Source: Bacteroidales bacterium
GTDB taxonomy: Bacteria; Bacteroidota; Bacteroidia; Bacteroidales; UBA932
Direction of reading: 5' to 3'
Length of the DNA stretch: 64,000 nucleotides
Assembly: GCA_017634595.1 (NCBI GenBank)
Contig: JAGBNC010000006.1
Coordinates: 62,001 to 126,000, forward strand
The translations under genes were made by a program, and so were the position numbers. The notes under the pieces are model-generated. The model did no database searches, was not told the origin of the DNA, and saw only the letters and a list, made by a program, of their open reading frames with translations. Shown one piece after another: positions 42,380-52,600 of the stretch (the first letter of the stretch is position 1; each line of letters starts with the position of its first letter).

Positions 42380-42403
42380 TTATCAACAGGTGCCTGTTGA
42401 TAA
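42380..42403. promoter_or_regulatory. 24-bp perfect palindrome between divergent promoters
   Basis: Arms TTATCAACAGG and CCTGTTGATAA are separated by TG. It lies 15 bases from each -33 box, the place for a shared regulator of purC2-purE and the CofE-like gene. Confidence 0.8.
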
Positions 42404-42418
42404 TTTCACGCAAAAAGA

Positions 42419-42450
42419 TTTGACAAATTCACCGATTTAGGATAACTTTG
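42419..42450 (+). promoter_or_regulatory. Promoter of the CofE-like gene
   Basis: TTTG (42419-42422), 20 bases, then TAACTTTG (42443-42450): a full match to the Bacteroidota consensus, 19 bases before the ATG. Confidence 0.85.
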
Positions 42451-42469
42451 AAAGTAATTCAAGTCAACA

Positions 42470-43675
42470 ATGGAAAACAGACATCAAAGAACAGTTGGGA
42501 CCGTATCCCGCGGTATCCGCTGCCCCATCATCCGAGAGGGTGACAATCTTGCAGAAATTGCAAGCAAATGTGTACTTGAAGCTGCTCAGGAGGAAGGTTT
42601 CAGCCTCCGGGACCGGGATGTAATATGTGTGACGGAATCCGTCGTCGCCCGCGCTATGGGCAACTACGCAAGCACCCGGGACATTGCCGAGGATGTACGT
42701 GCCAAGACAGGCGGAGGCACCGTCGGCGTAATCTTCCCAATACTCAGCCGCAACCGTTTCGCAGTGTGCCTGCGTGGTATAGCTATGGGATGCAAGAAGA
42801 TAGTCCTCATGCTGTCCTACCCCTCCGACGAGGTCGGCAACTCCCACGTAAGCCTTGACAAGCTTGATGCAGCAGGAGTGAATCCTTATTCAGACGTTCT
42901 GTCCCTGGCGCGCTACCGCGAGCTCTTCGGGGTTACCCGCCATGAATTTACCGGGGTCGATTATGTTGATTACTACTCCGGGCTCATCAAGGAAAGTGGC
43001 GCCGACGTGGAAATAATCTTCGCCAACCGCCCGGCCACAATCCTGAAATACACCGACACGGTCATAACTTGTGATATCCACACCCGCTCCCGCACCAAGA
43101 AGGTCCTCCGCGAAGCCGGAGCCCGCGTGGTACTGGGGCTGGACGATATTTTGAACGCTCCGGTCAACGGCAGCGGCTACAACGAGGCCTATGGGCTGCT
43201 CGGCTCGAACAAGGCCACAGAAGACACCGTAAAACTCTTCCCCCGTGACTGCAAGGGGCTGGTCCTGGACATCCAGGCGCGCATACTTGCTGCTACCGGC
43301 AAGCACGTAGAGGTAATGGTATATGGCGACGGGGCCTTCAAAGACCCGCAGGGCAAGATATGGGAGCTTGCCGATCCGGTGGTCTCCCCCGCATACACCG
43401 ACGGGCTTCGCGGCACACCCAATGAGATCAAGATCAAATACCTGGCCGACAATCAGTTCGCCAACCTCAGCGGAGCCGAGTTGCGGGATGCCATTTCCGC
43501 AAGCATCAAAGCCAAGGACGCAGACCTGAAAGGCAAAATGGCATCCGAAGGCACGACTCCCCGGCAACTTACCGATCTGATCGGGTCGCTTTGCGACTTA
43601 ACAAGCGGTTCCGGCGACAAAGGCACGCCCGTCGTACTGATACAAGGATACTTCGACAATTATTCAGTAGAATAA
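42470..43675 (+). CDS. CofE/F420-0:L-glutamate ligase-like protein (401 aa)
   Basis: The N-terminal part has the CofE pattern: TVSRGIRCPIIREGDNLAEI, then RDVICVTESVVARAMGNYA and TVGVIFPILSRNRFAVCLRG. The C-terminal part holds VMVYGDGAFKDPQGKIWELA and SPAYTDGLRGTPNEIKIKYL, matching F420-0 gamma-glutamyl ligase family proteins of Bacteroidota and Clostridia. These lineages are not known to make coenzyme F420, so the acceptor is probably different. It is divergent from the purine cluster and shares a palindromic control site with it. Confidence 0.75.
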   Translation: MENRHQRTVGTVSRGIRCPIIREGDNLAEIASKCVLEAAQEEGFSLRDRDVICVTESVVARAMGNYASTRDIAEDVRAKTGGGTVGVIFPILSRNRFAVCLRGIAMGCKKIVLMLSYPSDEVGNSHVSLDKLDAAGVNPYSDVLSLARYRELFGVTRHEFTGVDYVDYYSGLIKESGADVEIIFANRPATILKYTDTVITCDIHTRSRTKKVLREAGARVVLGLDDILNAPVNGSGYNEAYGLLGSNKATEDTVKLFPRDCKGLVLDIQARILAATGKHVEVMVYGDGAFKDPQGKIWELADPVVSPAYTDGLRGTPNEIKIKYLADNQFANLSGAELRDAISASIKAKDADLKGKMASEGTTPRQLTDLIGSLCDLTSGSGDKGTPVVLIQGYFDNYSVE

Positions 43676-43696
43676 CTTCCGCCACAGTATTTCCCA

Positions 43697-44285
43697 TCAG
43701 TACAACAACTCCATCAGTTCTTTCTTCCTCGCGTTAGGAATTTGTATCTGGAGATCAGCGTAAGGATCTCTGAGGACCAGATTGCATATGCGCCTGGCGG
43801 GAATAGCGTCAAAAGCCTTTATGGCATCCAACGCTACCACAAACTGACGGGTGGCCCGAGCAAACTTAGCCGGGTCCAGTTCGGCGAACAGTTGGGTCAA
43901 AGACTCTCCTACATAGCCGTGCATGTCATCTTTCAAGAAGATCATGGCACCCCCAGTCTCCGCTGATAAGTAACTAACATCTTCTACTGGTGCAACCAAT
44001 GTGCGCACGCCTTGTTCCAGCATTATGCGTTTGCGGTAAGCAACGCTGTGGGAGATTATCTCTACCGACATTTCCTTCACTCCCTGCGAGCCGAGACGTG
44101 CAGCCTTGGCCTCGCATCGCCTAATGGCGTCATCCAGTTCTTAATCGGTGACGGGTTTCAAAAGATAATCGGTACAATTGTAGTCGAAGGCCCTCAGTGC
44201 ATATTGATCGAATCCTGTGACGAATACCACCATTGCGTCTGTATCAACCTTATCGAATAAGCGGGATAGTTGGTACCGGTATAAT
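43697..44285 (-). pseudogene. Broken LytTR-family response regulator
   Basis: The 3' half is an open LytTR domain (VSYLSAETGGAMIFLKDDMH, RATRQFVVALDAIKAF) whose first Met in frame is at 44080. In the same frame upstream lies the end of a receiver domain: MVVFVTGFDQYALRAFDYNC, then TDYLLKPVTD. It is cut from the LytTR part by one TAA at 44141-44143. The phosphoacceptor half of the receiver is missing, replaced by unrelated sequence near 44285. A separate LytTR-only product from 44080 could still be made but would lack its signal input. Confidence 0.75.
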
Positions 44286-44365
44286 CGGCGCTTCTGTTGA
44301 AAAGAAAAGAAGGTTCAATCCCTAAAATGTAGCTTTCATGCAATAAAATGCGGGGTTCGCAGAAT

Positions 44366-44373
44366 TATATTTG
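44366..44373 (+). promoter_or_regulatory. Candidate -7 box TATATTTG before the lipoprotein gene
   Basis: An exact TAnnTTTG match 67 bases before the ATG at 44441. No TTTG occurs at the usual -33 distance. Confidence 0.4.
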
Positions 44374-44440
44374 CTTAATACGGCTCTAAATGTCACCTTT
44401 GCACACATTTATTATCAATCATCCATAAACAAAACAAAGA

Positions 44441-45709
44441 ATGAAAACAATCAACACACTTTTTTTCGCAGCATGCATTTCAACGGTCTTAATTTCTTGT
44501 GAGAAACTTAACCAAGAAGTCGCGGTTTCAAATATGGTAGAACCGGAACAGACTTTTGCAATAATGAATGAAATGTCCATGGCCATAACAAAATCTGGAG
44601 AGCAAACACCATTTGAACTTGCTAATAAGATTCAGAAAGATGGTGATGTATATGAAACCATTTACCCTTCGAGTTTGTTTTCTCCTACTGGCAAAGCAAG
44701 CAACTCAGGGGTAAACTGTATCGTCGAGGAATTGATAAATAATACTGAACAGTATCCTTACACAAAAAGGTTTTTGTACAAAACCGCTACGAAGTCAACT
44801 GATGGTTTATATTCTTTACCAATAGAGATATATATGCCTTATTCTCATAGTTTTAACGTCGAAGAAGAAGATTATATAACGGTTGCTTGCCAGCGTCCTG
44901 AAACGGACGAGTGGACCGACGGCTATGTCTATTCTAGAACGGGAGAAAAAAAGTACGTACCACTTATAGACGAAAACTACATAAAGAACAACATGACACT
45001 TCTTATATTGCCGGCAGATACGACCGCATACTCTACTCCAATGTCCGAAGACGAAATTAATAGTCATTTAGATAAAGAGTCCATATTGCTAACAAAGTCG
45101 GGACTTCCTGATGGTTTGATTACTAGTAACATTACCAATAGTGCAAATATTGACGAGAATGATGTTTTATTATCAACGGTTGCGGCAATAAGGGTCAAAG
45201 ATTCAAGTTGGTGCGGCGCAATTTCCAATAAGCTAAAACTCGCCATATATAGGGCGTCTGGCGATCTTGAATTCAATTCTGACGGTTCTTTAAAGCCTAG
45301 CGCGTCATGTCACAAACCATTCTTAATCGCCATAGGAAAAGACCAAATAAGAAATAAAGTTTGGATTGATGGAAATTATCTTTTTGATGACGACTGGGAC
45401 CTTCACGAGTACGATCAGAAAATATTCTTCATTTCAGAGCACAATATAGTTCTTAAATGTGGCACGGGTACTGCAAAAGTCACTATTGGATATAAAGACG
45501 GTAAACCATCAATCGAGGCAGGAGCTACAGCTAGTGTTGAGGCCTCTTTTACCGGCGGAATTCTTCGTCAACATAATCAGTTTACAAGGAAATCAATGCT
45601 CTCTAACATAAACAATGATATCGGCTCTGGACTACATGATGGGCACACTATTTTTAGTTATGGAAATGTAGATATGGTATTTCATTACTATTATACGAAT
45701 ATATTATGA
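44441..45709 (+). CDS. Lipoprotein of unknown function (422 aa), AT-rich
   Basis: An SPII signal with lipobox (MKTINTLFFAACISTVLISC) places it at the outer membrane. The mature part has no family I recognise; the region CGTGTAKVTIGYKDGKPSIE and a final IFSYGNVDMVFHYYY segment are strand-rich. Base composition is clearly more AT-rich than the flanking genes, as in the following gene, which suggests transfer. Its stop overlaps the start of the next gene by four bases, so the two probably work together. Confidence 0.7.
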   Translation: MKTINTLFFAACISTVLISCEKLNQEVAVSNMVEPEQTFAIMNEMSMAITKSGEQTPFELANKIQKDGDVYETIYPSSLFSPTGKASNSGVNCIVEELINNTEQYPYTKRFLYKTATKSTDGLYSLPIEIYMPYSHSFNVEEEDYITVACQRPETDEWTDGYVYSRTGEKKYVPLIDENYIKNNMTLLILPADTTAYSTPMSEDEINSHLDKESILLTKSGLPDGLITSNITNSANIDENDVLLSTVAAIRVKDSSWCGAISNKLKLAIYRASGDLEFNSDGSLKPSASCHKPFLIAIGKDQIRNKVWIDGNYLFDDDWDLHEYDQKIFFISEHNIVLKCGTGTAKVTIGYKDGKPSIEAGATASVEASFTGGILRQHNQFTRKSMLSNINNDIGSGLHDGHTIFSYGNVDMVFHYYYTNIL

Positions 45710-46242
45710 AACTATCACTATCATCCATACGTTTATTACCTTTTCTGCTCTGCATCTGCCCGGTATCTCTTTACGCTCAGAGAGGGTGGTCAAGTGATAT
45801 AATCATTGCGTGTGAAATGTCTCCATTTGAGAAGCACTACGGGTCGTGGGCAAATATACAGAATACTCAGGGGTATTCATTTGGAGACGGAACATTTGTC
45901 GGCTTAGTTGTCGGAATAAAAATCAATGAATATGATTGGGAGTCGTTATATTCCGGGATAAGATGGGAATATCAGTTCAACACCTGCTATACCAGCCGTC
46001 CGTATCTTGGCGGACTGATAGGGCTTAGTTATCACAGTTCTTGTAATGATAATCAGAACTTGAGTATACTTGCCAGTCCCGAAATAGGGGTACGCGTAGG
46101 ACGGCTCAGATTATTTGTAAACTATCTTTACAATAATTATTTGAATTCTGTCAGTTACACGGAGAGCCACGAAGTACTATTTAACTCTCCTCGCAGATCC
46201 GCCATTTCTTTCGGAATAGGTTTTAGATTCGGCAAAAAGTGA
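45706..46242 (+). CDS. Small outer-membrane barrel-like protein (178 aa)
   Basis: A signal peptide (MKLSLSSIRLLPFLLCICPV, then SLYAQ) leads into alternating strands (VGIKINEYDWESLYSGIRWE, SPEIGVRVGRLRLFVNYLYN). It ends in a terminal strand FGIGFRFGKK typical of beta-barrels. Translationally coupled to the lipoprotein gene upstream and similarly AT-rich. Function unknown. Confidence 0.65.
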   Translation: MKLSLSSIRLLPFLLCICPVSLYAQRGWSSDIIIACEMSPFEKHYGSWANIQNTQGYSFGDGTFVGLVVGIKINEYDWESLYSGIRWEYQFNTCYTSRPYLGGLIGLSYHSSCNDNQNLSILASPEIGVRVGRLRLFVNYLYNNYLNSVSYTESHEVLFNSPRRSAISFGIGFRFGKK

Positions 46243-46252
46243 TTCCACATCC

Positions 46253-49200
46253 TCACAATCCCTTGGTCTTCTGAAGCAGCCAGGCGGGATAGTTGGTCGT
46301 GATGCAGCGCAGGTAGGCGTACTCATCCAGATAAAGCTGGACGGTGGCGTCGGTATAGACGGCGCTGCTGCTGCCTGACTGTTTGTCAAGGTGGAACACG
46401 CTCAACTGAAGGCCTGCATTCTTAAACTCTTGTATGGTACGGTTGCCGGTGCCCTTGTCGGGGGCGTCCGAGGCTCCCAGTTTGAAATGGTCACGTGTAC
46501 AGAGGTTGGCCCAGTCGGTATATCCGCGGCTCTTGAAAGTGGCGGCGGATATGCCGCCGTTCATCCACCCGCAGGGGATGCCTGAAGCTTTGACGGCGTC
46601 GGCGATCTTCTTCATCACCCCGTCGTAACCGGTGCAGATAAACTCGCAGAAGTTCTGAGCGCCTTTCTCCTGGATGATCTCAATGGCCCTCAGAGCCGCC
46701 TTGGCAGGATGGTCGTAGTCGAGTGTAGGGGTGTCTATCATCTTGATATCCAGCAGCAGCTTGGTCTTGCTGCCGGGCTCCATGACGATATCGATATATT
46801 CTGCCAGAGTGGGGATACGTTCATAGTTGCTCAACCTCGCCGCCGCCTGAATCTCGGCCGCCGTGTGCTCAAATGGATTCATCCCGTTGATCTGGTCATT
46901 GCCGTCGGCATGAGCCACTATCACATTGTTGTCGGAGGTCCAGTATATATCGCACTCGGAAGCATAGCACCCAAGGCTCATGGCGTATCGAAGCGCCGCC
47001 CTGGAGTTGTCGGGATATCCACATTCGGTAGCGCCGCCACGGTGGGCCACAACTTTATTGCCCGGGTCGAGCGGTTTGGGAAGGCTGCCGTCCTCGTCGG
47101 GCGTATGTGGCTTGACTATCAGAGTTATACTTCCGCTGTTCATGGGGCAGGCCCATTGATCCTTGTCCGAAGCGGCTCCGTGGGTGCTCCCGTTGACGGT
47201 AAGGGCGTCGCACACGGTGGCTGTAAAGCTGGCCGAATTGGCCCCGGCCACGGCTCCGGCCTGAATACCGGAAACATCACCGAAATTGCAATTGGCTGAA
47301 TAGGAAGAGACCTTTGAAGATCCGGCGTCCATACCGAATATTCCGCCTGCAAATCCGTACTCCTGCTTGTTCTGAACGGATACCGCAGCTTTGTTGATGT
47401 TGCCGACTATGGAAAAGTCGGAGTATGGCATGCCCACTATGCCGCCGGCCGCTACTCGCCCCGGAGTGTCACGTCCGGTGGTATTTACACTCATGCTGAC
47501 GCTACCTTCGTTGGTGCATCCGGATATCTCGCGGGTGTTGGTAGTACCCTCTGCGAACCCGGCAATGCCGCCGGCCGACTCCCAGTTGCCTATGGAGCGG
47601 GAAGAGTTGTCAAGCGTAACGGTGCCCGTATTGACACAGCCCTTTGCGGAGCTGGAGTTGAGCGTACCCACGACTCCGCCGATACGGTTGACCTGAGGCT
47701 TGTCGGAACTGACAGGGCCCGAGTTGGTGCAGGAAGTGAGCACGCAGCTGTGGTAAGTATGCCCGCACACACCGCCGATGGCAATATAACCGGTTGTGGC
47801 GGAAGCATTTGAGAAGTTCACCGTCCCGCTGTTGGAACAATCGCTAAGCAAGTAATAATCGGCATAGCCGCACACGCCGCCAGGACGGATGACGGCACCG
47901 TCGCCGCAGGCCGACACGCGGCCTTCGTTGGTGCATGACTGTACATGTCCGTAGGCGGAGCTGCTTCCGAGGGCATAGCCTATGATGCCTCCGACCGCAG
48001 TATCTACGTTGATGGATGCCGCCTGCTGGCTCACGCTGCCGGCGTTGGTACACTCACTCACAGTCGAGCCCCTGCCGTCGTAACCCACTACGCCGCCGAT
48101 GGCGGATACGTAGGGGTTGGAACAAAGCACGCTGCCGTAGTTGGCGCAGTCGCTGATGGTGTTGCGCACATCGAAGAAACCCAGCACGCCGCCCATCAGA
48201 CTGCTCTGGGGGGTGGTGTCGGACGATGTTTTCTGCCCGGTCACGGGAGACAGATTGCGTACGGTGCCGTAGTTGGTGCAGCCTTTTAACGTGCCGGTAC
48301 TGTTCCAGTTGCCTACGACTCCGCCGATACGGGTCTTGGACGTGGCATCAGCAGCTACCTCTACCGTGGCGAAATTCACGACTCCGCTCACGCTGCCGGA
48401 TCCGCTGACCTTGGCTATGGCACCGGCGTAGTACCAGGTATAGTTGTTCGCTGATTTACTGTGGCTTATGACGCTCGATCCGTCGTAGCTTGCGCCGTCC
48501 TGGCTGCCTATCGTCACATCCTTCACGCTGGCGCTCCCCGTTAGCTCGCGCAGGAAGCCGGCGTAGTTATTGGATACTACGTTGATATTGTAGAGCTTAT
48601 GGCCTCTGCCGTCGAAGCTCCCGGCAAAGTCGCGAGGCGTCCATGGGGCCATCTCCATGTCGATGTCGGCGCCGAGTTGCACCTTATCTTCAGCATCAGC
48701 CGGGGTACGGAGAGTATTCCAGGCGAAGAGTTGATCTTTGGTATAGATGACCTGCTGCCAAGTGCCCGCGCCGCTTATGTCGCCGGCACTCTTGCAAGCA
48801 TTGCGCTGCAGCGTCTGCTCCTTGGTCGATGTGCGGGTGCAGGACTTGGCGTCGCTGCGGACCAGGCTTATTGAGAAGCTGCCGGCAGGAGTCGTCCCGG
48901 GGAGCACTGCCGCATAATAATCGCCGGGAGCGAAAGTACCGTCCTGCGGGAGCAGTTTGACCATGTCCTCGCTGGACGAACGGCCGCTCAGCACTCCCGT
49001 GGGAGCCACTGAAGCTGAACCCGCTATGGCACGTCCCAGGATAATGACTGCGGTAATATCTTCTGAGACTATGGAGACTTTTACAAGGGAGACCACGTTG
49101 CGGAAACCAAGCTTCCCGCCTTCGGCCTTGGCTACCGATATAAGTGCCTCGGGCGATGCCTGACGGCCGTCGGGGATACGCTGGACCGACGGGAGCGATA

Positions 49201-49564
49201 CCGTCAACGAGCCATCCGAACAAGACTGGGCAGCATCGGCCGGATTGACCGCATACAGCTCGGTTGCGCCCTGGGCGACTTCGCCCTTGAACGTGGCGCT
49301 GGTGCCGTGGTTGCCGCCTTCAGTGATGCTGAAGAGGTTTTTGGACTTGCCGTCGAAGACCGCAATACAGTCTGAGTCTTCCCACGTGAGAGCGGGGAAA
49401 TCAAGGATAGTCCTGGTGCCGGAAGGCAGCTCGCTCTGAGCAGTCAGTATCAGCTCCGTAGCGTCAGTTGTGTCCCCTGGCTTTACAGTATCTTGGGACA
49501 GTTCCGACTGGCATGAAGCAAGCGACAGAATGCCTATGGTCAAAAGTAAGCGGTTGAGTCTCAT
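46253..49564 (-). CDS. GLUG-repeat surface lipoprotein with C-terminal glycerophosphodiesterase domain
   Basis: The start MRLNRLLLTIGILSLASC gives an SPII lipobox, so the longer frame is not used. The mature protein (about 1085 aa) has an N-terminal fimbrillin-like region shared with the next gene (AVLPGTTPAGSFSISLV). Many GLUG-type repeats follow (IGGVVGNWNSTGTLKGCTN, IGGVVGYDGRGSTVSECTN). Residues about 836-1103 form a GDPD domain with catalytic VVAHRGGA, SECDIYWTSD and VIVAHAD. It would be anchored outside the cell and hydrolyse glycerophosphodiesters. Ends close to the AT-rich pair. Confidence 0.85.
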   Translation of the reverse strand: MRLNRLLLTIGILSLASCQSELSQDTVKPGDTTDATELILTAQSELPSGTRTILDFPALTWEDSDCIAVFDGKSKNLFSITEGGNHGTSATFKGEVAQGATELYAVNPADAAQSCSDGSLTVSLPSVQRIPDGRQASPEALISVAKAEGGKLGFRNVVSLVKVSIVSEDITAVIILGRAIAGSASVAPTGVLSGRSSSEDMVKLLPQDGTFAPGDYYAAVLPGTTPAGSFSISLVRSDAKSCTRTSTKEQTLQRNACKSAGDISGAGTWQQVIYTKDQLFAWNTLRTPADAEDKVQLGADIDMEMAPWTPRDFAGSFDGRGHKLYNINVVSNNYAGFLRELTGSASVKDVTIGSQDGASYDGSSVISHSKSANNYTWYYAGAIAKVSGSGSVSGVVNFATVEVAADATSKTRIGGVVGNWNSTGTLKGCTNYGTVRNLSPVTGQKTSSDTTPQSSLMGGVLGFFDVRNTISDCANYGSVLCSNPYVSAIGGVVGYDGRGSTVSECTNAGSVSQQAASINVDTAVGGIIGYALGSSSAYGHVQSCTNEGRVSACGDGAVIRPGGVCGYADYYLLSDCSNSGTVNFSNASATTGYIAIGGVCGHTYHSCVLTSCTNSGPVSSDKPQVNRIGGVVGTLNSSSAKGCVNTGTVTLDNSSRSIGNWESAGGIAGFAEGTTNTREISGCTNEGSVSMSVNTTGRDTPGRVAAGGIVGMPYSDFSIVGNINKAAVSVQNKQEYGFAGGIFGMDAGSSKVSSYSANCNFGDVSGIQAGAVAGANSASFTATVCDALTVNGSTHGAASDKDQWACPMNSGSITLIVKPHTPDEDGSLPKPLDPGNKVVAHRGGATECGYPDNSRAALRYAMSLGCYASECDIYWTSDNNVIVAHADGNDQINGMNPFEHTAAEIQAAARLSNYERIPTLAEYIDIVMEPGSKTKLLLDIKMIDTPTLDYDHPAKAALRAIEIIQEKGAQNFCEFICTGYDGVMKKIADAVKASGIPCGWMNGGISAATFKSRGYTDWANLCTRDHFKLGASDAPDKGTGNRTIQEFKNAGLQLSVFHLDKQSGSSSAVYTDATVQLYLDEYAYLRCITTNYPAWLLQKTKGL

Positions 49565-49607
49565 AATATATAATACAAACGAGTGCTGGAAAACGCCCAA
49601 CGGCACT

Positions 49608-49647
49608 AAAAAACTTCGGCCCGGAAGAGTGATCCCTCGGGCCGAAG
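49608..49647 (-). terminator. Terminator after the GLUG paralogue
   Basis: The minus strand has a perfect 10-bp stem (CTTCGGCCCG with its complement, 14-base loop) followed by six T. It lies 21 bases beyond the stop at 49669. Confidence 0.85.
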
Positions 49648-49668
49648 CATTATCACGGAAACCAACAA

Positions 49669-52600
49669 TTATTCGCTGTCGCTATGGGCAACGTATGTAG
49701 GAGTGATGGTGCCGGTGTTGGACGGACAGAGCCATGCCGCCTCATCGGCAGCGTCGGCCTTGGTCACACCGTTCACGGTCACTGCGTCACAGATAGTTGC
49801 GGTGATGCCCGCAGCGTTGATGCCGGCCACGGCTCCTGCAGCAGCGCCTTTGACGGAGCCGAAGGAAGAACCGCTGGCGGTGGAAGCTTTGCCGAAGTTG
49901 CCGAACAGTCCGCCAGCAAATGCTTTGGTAGAACCTTCAGTGCCATTCTCAACTGAGCCATAGTTCTTGTTGTCGGCAAAAGAAGATACATTGCCTGCCT
50001 CCAATTCTTGACCAAACAAACCACCAACATAGCAAGCGCCATTGGCTGCACTGTTCTTGGCATAAACTTTACCGTAATTGATGTTGCCACTCACCTTGAA
50101 GGCGGAATAGGGCATGCCGATTATACCGCCGACTGCAACACGAGCATTGGTTGTAAGAGCCTTAGCGTCAATTTCGCCCCGGTTGATATTACCGGTAAAG
50201 TCCAGTGCCGTATCATCAGTTCCTTCAGCAAATCCGGCGATGCCGCCTACGCTCTGCCAGTTTTTTGTTTCGGTCACACTGTTCAAGGATACTTTGCCAG
50301 TGTTGGTGCAATTGGTAACGGGACTGTTATTGGCAGTTCCCACTATGCCGCCAAGCCTGTTGACCTGCGTCCTGTTGGATGACACGTCACCGCTGTTGAC
50401 ACACTTATCAAAAACTTTCGTAGAATACATGTGTCCTACGATTCCTCCAACGGCTGTGTAGGATCCACCGGTAGCAGAATTGTCGTAAGTCACTGAGGCT
50501 TCATTTGTACAATTGGTTATACTACTGCACTGTTTTACATATCCTACAATACCTCCAAGACGCGGATTAGCCGATCCGCCTCCGGCATTGGCCCAAACCG
50601 CTGCTCCTGAATGGTTGAAGCACCCACTTACTGAACCTGCAGGAAGGTTGAGCCGTCCAATTATTCCGCCTATCGAATACTCGGTATCAGCATAAGTGGA
50701 TCTGTAATTCAAATCCCTTGTAATAGTTCCATAATTATGGCAGTTTTTAATTGAGACTTCATTAGACGACACAATAGATGGGATTATACCCGCTACATTA
50801 ATAATGTTCCTGTTCTTTGCCAAGATAGCACCGTGATTACTACAGTCTTCGATGGATGAACCGGCGGCAAGGTTTGAGTTCAGATATGCCACTATGCCGC
50901 TGACAAATGCCTCAGCAGGGTCCGAACCATTCTTAGCCGCAGCATTTGTATTCGCTATAGCTCCATAGTTTACGCAATTCCGGATTATTACTATTCCAGC
51001 ACTGTTGATGAAGCCTCCGATACCACCAATTGTTGCTATCTGCTCATTTACTCCCGTGATTGGAGCATAGTTCTTACAGCCGTCAATAGTCAACGTCTCA
51101 GTATTGCCAGCCGGAGAATTACCAAGAATACCACCGATGAATGCGCGTGCAGTCGCAGCTTCGGGATTAAAATCAATTATGCCGTTCTCCTGGTTCGTAC
51201 AATCTTTGATGGTACAACCTTTATAGGCACGGCCCACAATGCCGCCCACCTTAAGTTCTCCATCAAGCGTACATGTAATGCTGCCTGAATTCTCACAATT
51301 TGAGACAGTGGAGCGAGTAGCATCGCCTAGGATGCCGCCGATACATGTACCTCTTTTACCGGTGCCGGAGAGAGTAATGTCTCCCTTATTGATACAGCGG
51401 GTAAAGCTTCCGCCCTTCTCGTCGGTGGAGAGAAGGCCTCCGATGTATGATGTCGAAGCGTTGTTGACCGTAACATTGCCTTCATTAGAAGAATCTTCAA
51501 CCGTCACAATGGCATCAGCCCATCCTATCAGTCCTCCTACAGCTCCAGCAGCCACAGGCGCCCCAGCATTGTTGGTGACGGCACCAAAGTTATGGCAGTT
51601 CTTGATACTTGAGTTCCCAGCCACAATAGCCACCAGGCCTCCGATGCGGGTCTTGCTCTTTGACTCAGAGGCTACGGTCACAGGCACATAAGAAGTAACA
51701 TTTTCCAGCGTCGCCCCCTCGTTCAGACGAGTCACCACGCCTGCGTAACGCCATCCTGACTCAGAAGTGTCATCAGCATTGTTCTGCTCAATGACGCTGG
51801 CGCCATCATAAGTCTTGCCGTCGGAAGAGCCGAAAGTGACGTCCTTGATGGTACCGTTCAACGTATTGACAAAGCAAGCGTTGGCGCTGCGTTTAACATT
51901 GAGATTGTAGAGCTTGTGCCCCTGTCCGTCGAAGGTGCCGGTGAAGTCCTTAGGCACCCAGGGCTCGTTCTCCATGTCGATATCGGCGCCGATGATGACG
52001 TTCTCCTCCGTTCCGGCAACGCGGTTGGCGTTCCAGTCGAAGAGTTCAGGCATTGTGCGGATCACAGTGTTCATAGGCAATTTATCCAGCGATCCGGCGT
52101 CAACTCCCTTCTTGCGCTCGAAAGTGATAGCCGATTCGGCGACGCGTTCTGCTGAAGATATGCCTTTGACAAGGGAGATAGCAAAGCTGCCGGCGGGAGT
52201 GGTGCCGGGAAGCACAGGCACGTAATAAGTACCGGCCGGGAAGATGCCGTCGGCGTGAGTAAGCGTGATGGCGTCAACTGCAGATCCGGCCGACTTAAGC
52301 GTACCGTCAGCGCCAACCGCAGCAGAGCCGGCGATTGCCTTTCCGGAGATTGTAATCTCGCGAATATTGGTTGCAGCAAAGCTGAATTTCAACAAACCGC
52401 ACACCTGCTTGAAGGCCATTGCATCGCCCTTGGCCGCTGAAGCCACGGCAACGAGGGCCTTAGGGTCGGCGAGGGCGCCGGAAGGGATGGTCTGCTCGGC
52501 AGGAACTGCTACTGTAAGATCGGAGCCGTCGAGGGATACTCCAGCAGAGGAGGGATAAACGGCGAAGAGAGTGGAAGCCCCGTCGGAGACTTCGCCTTCG

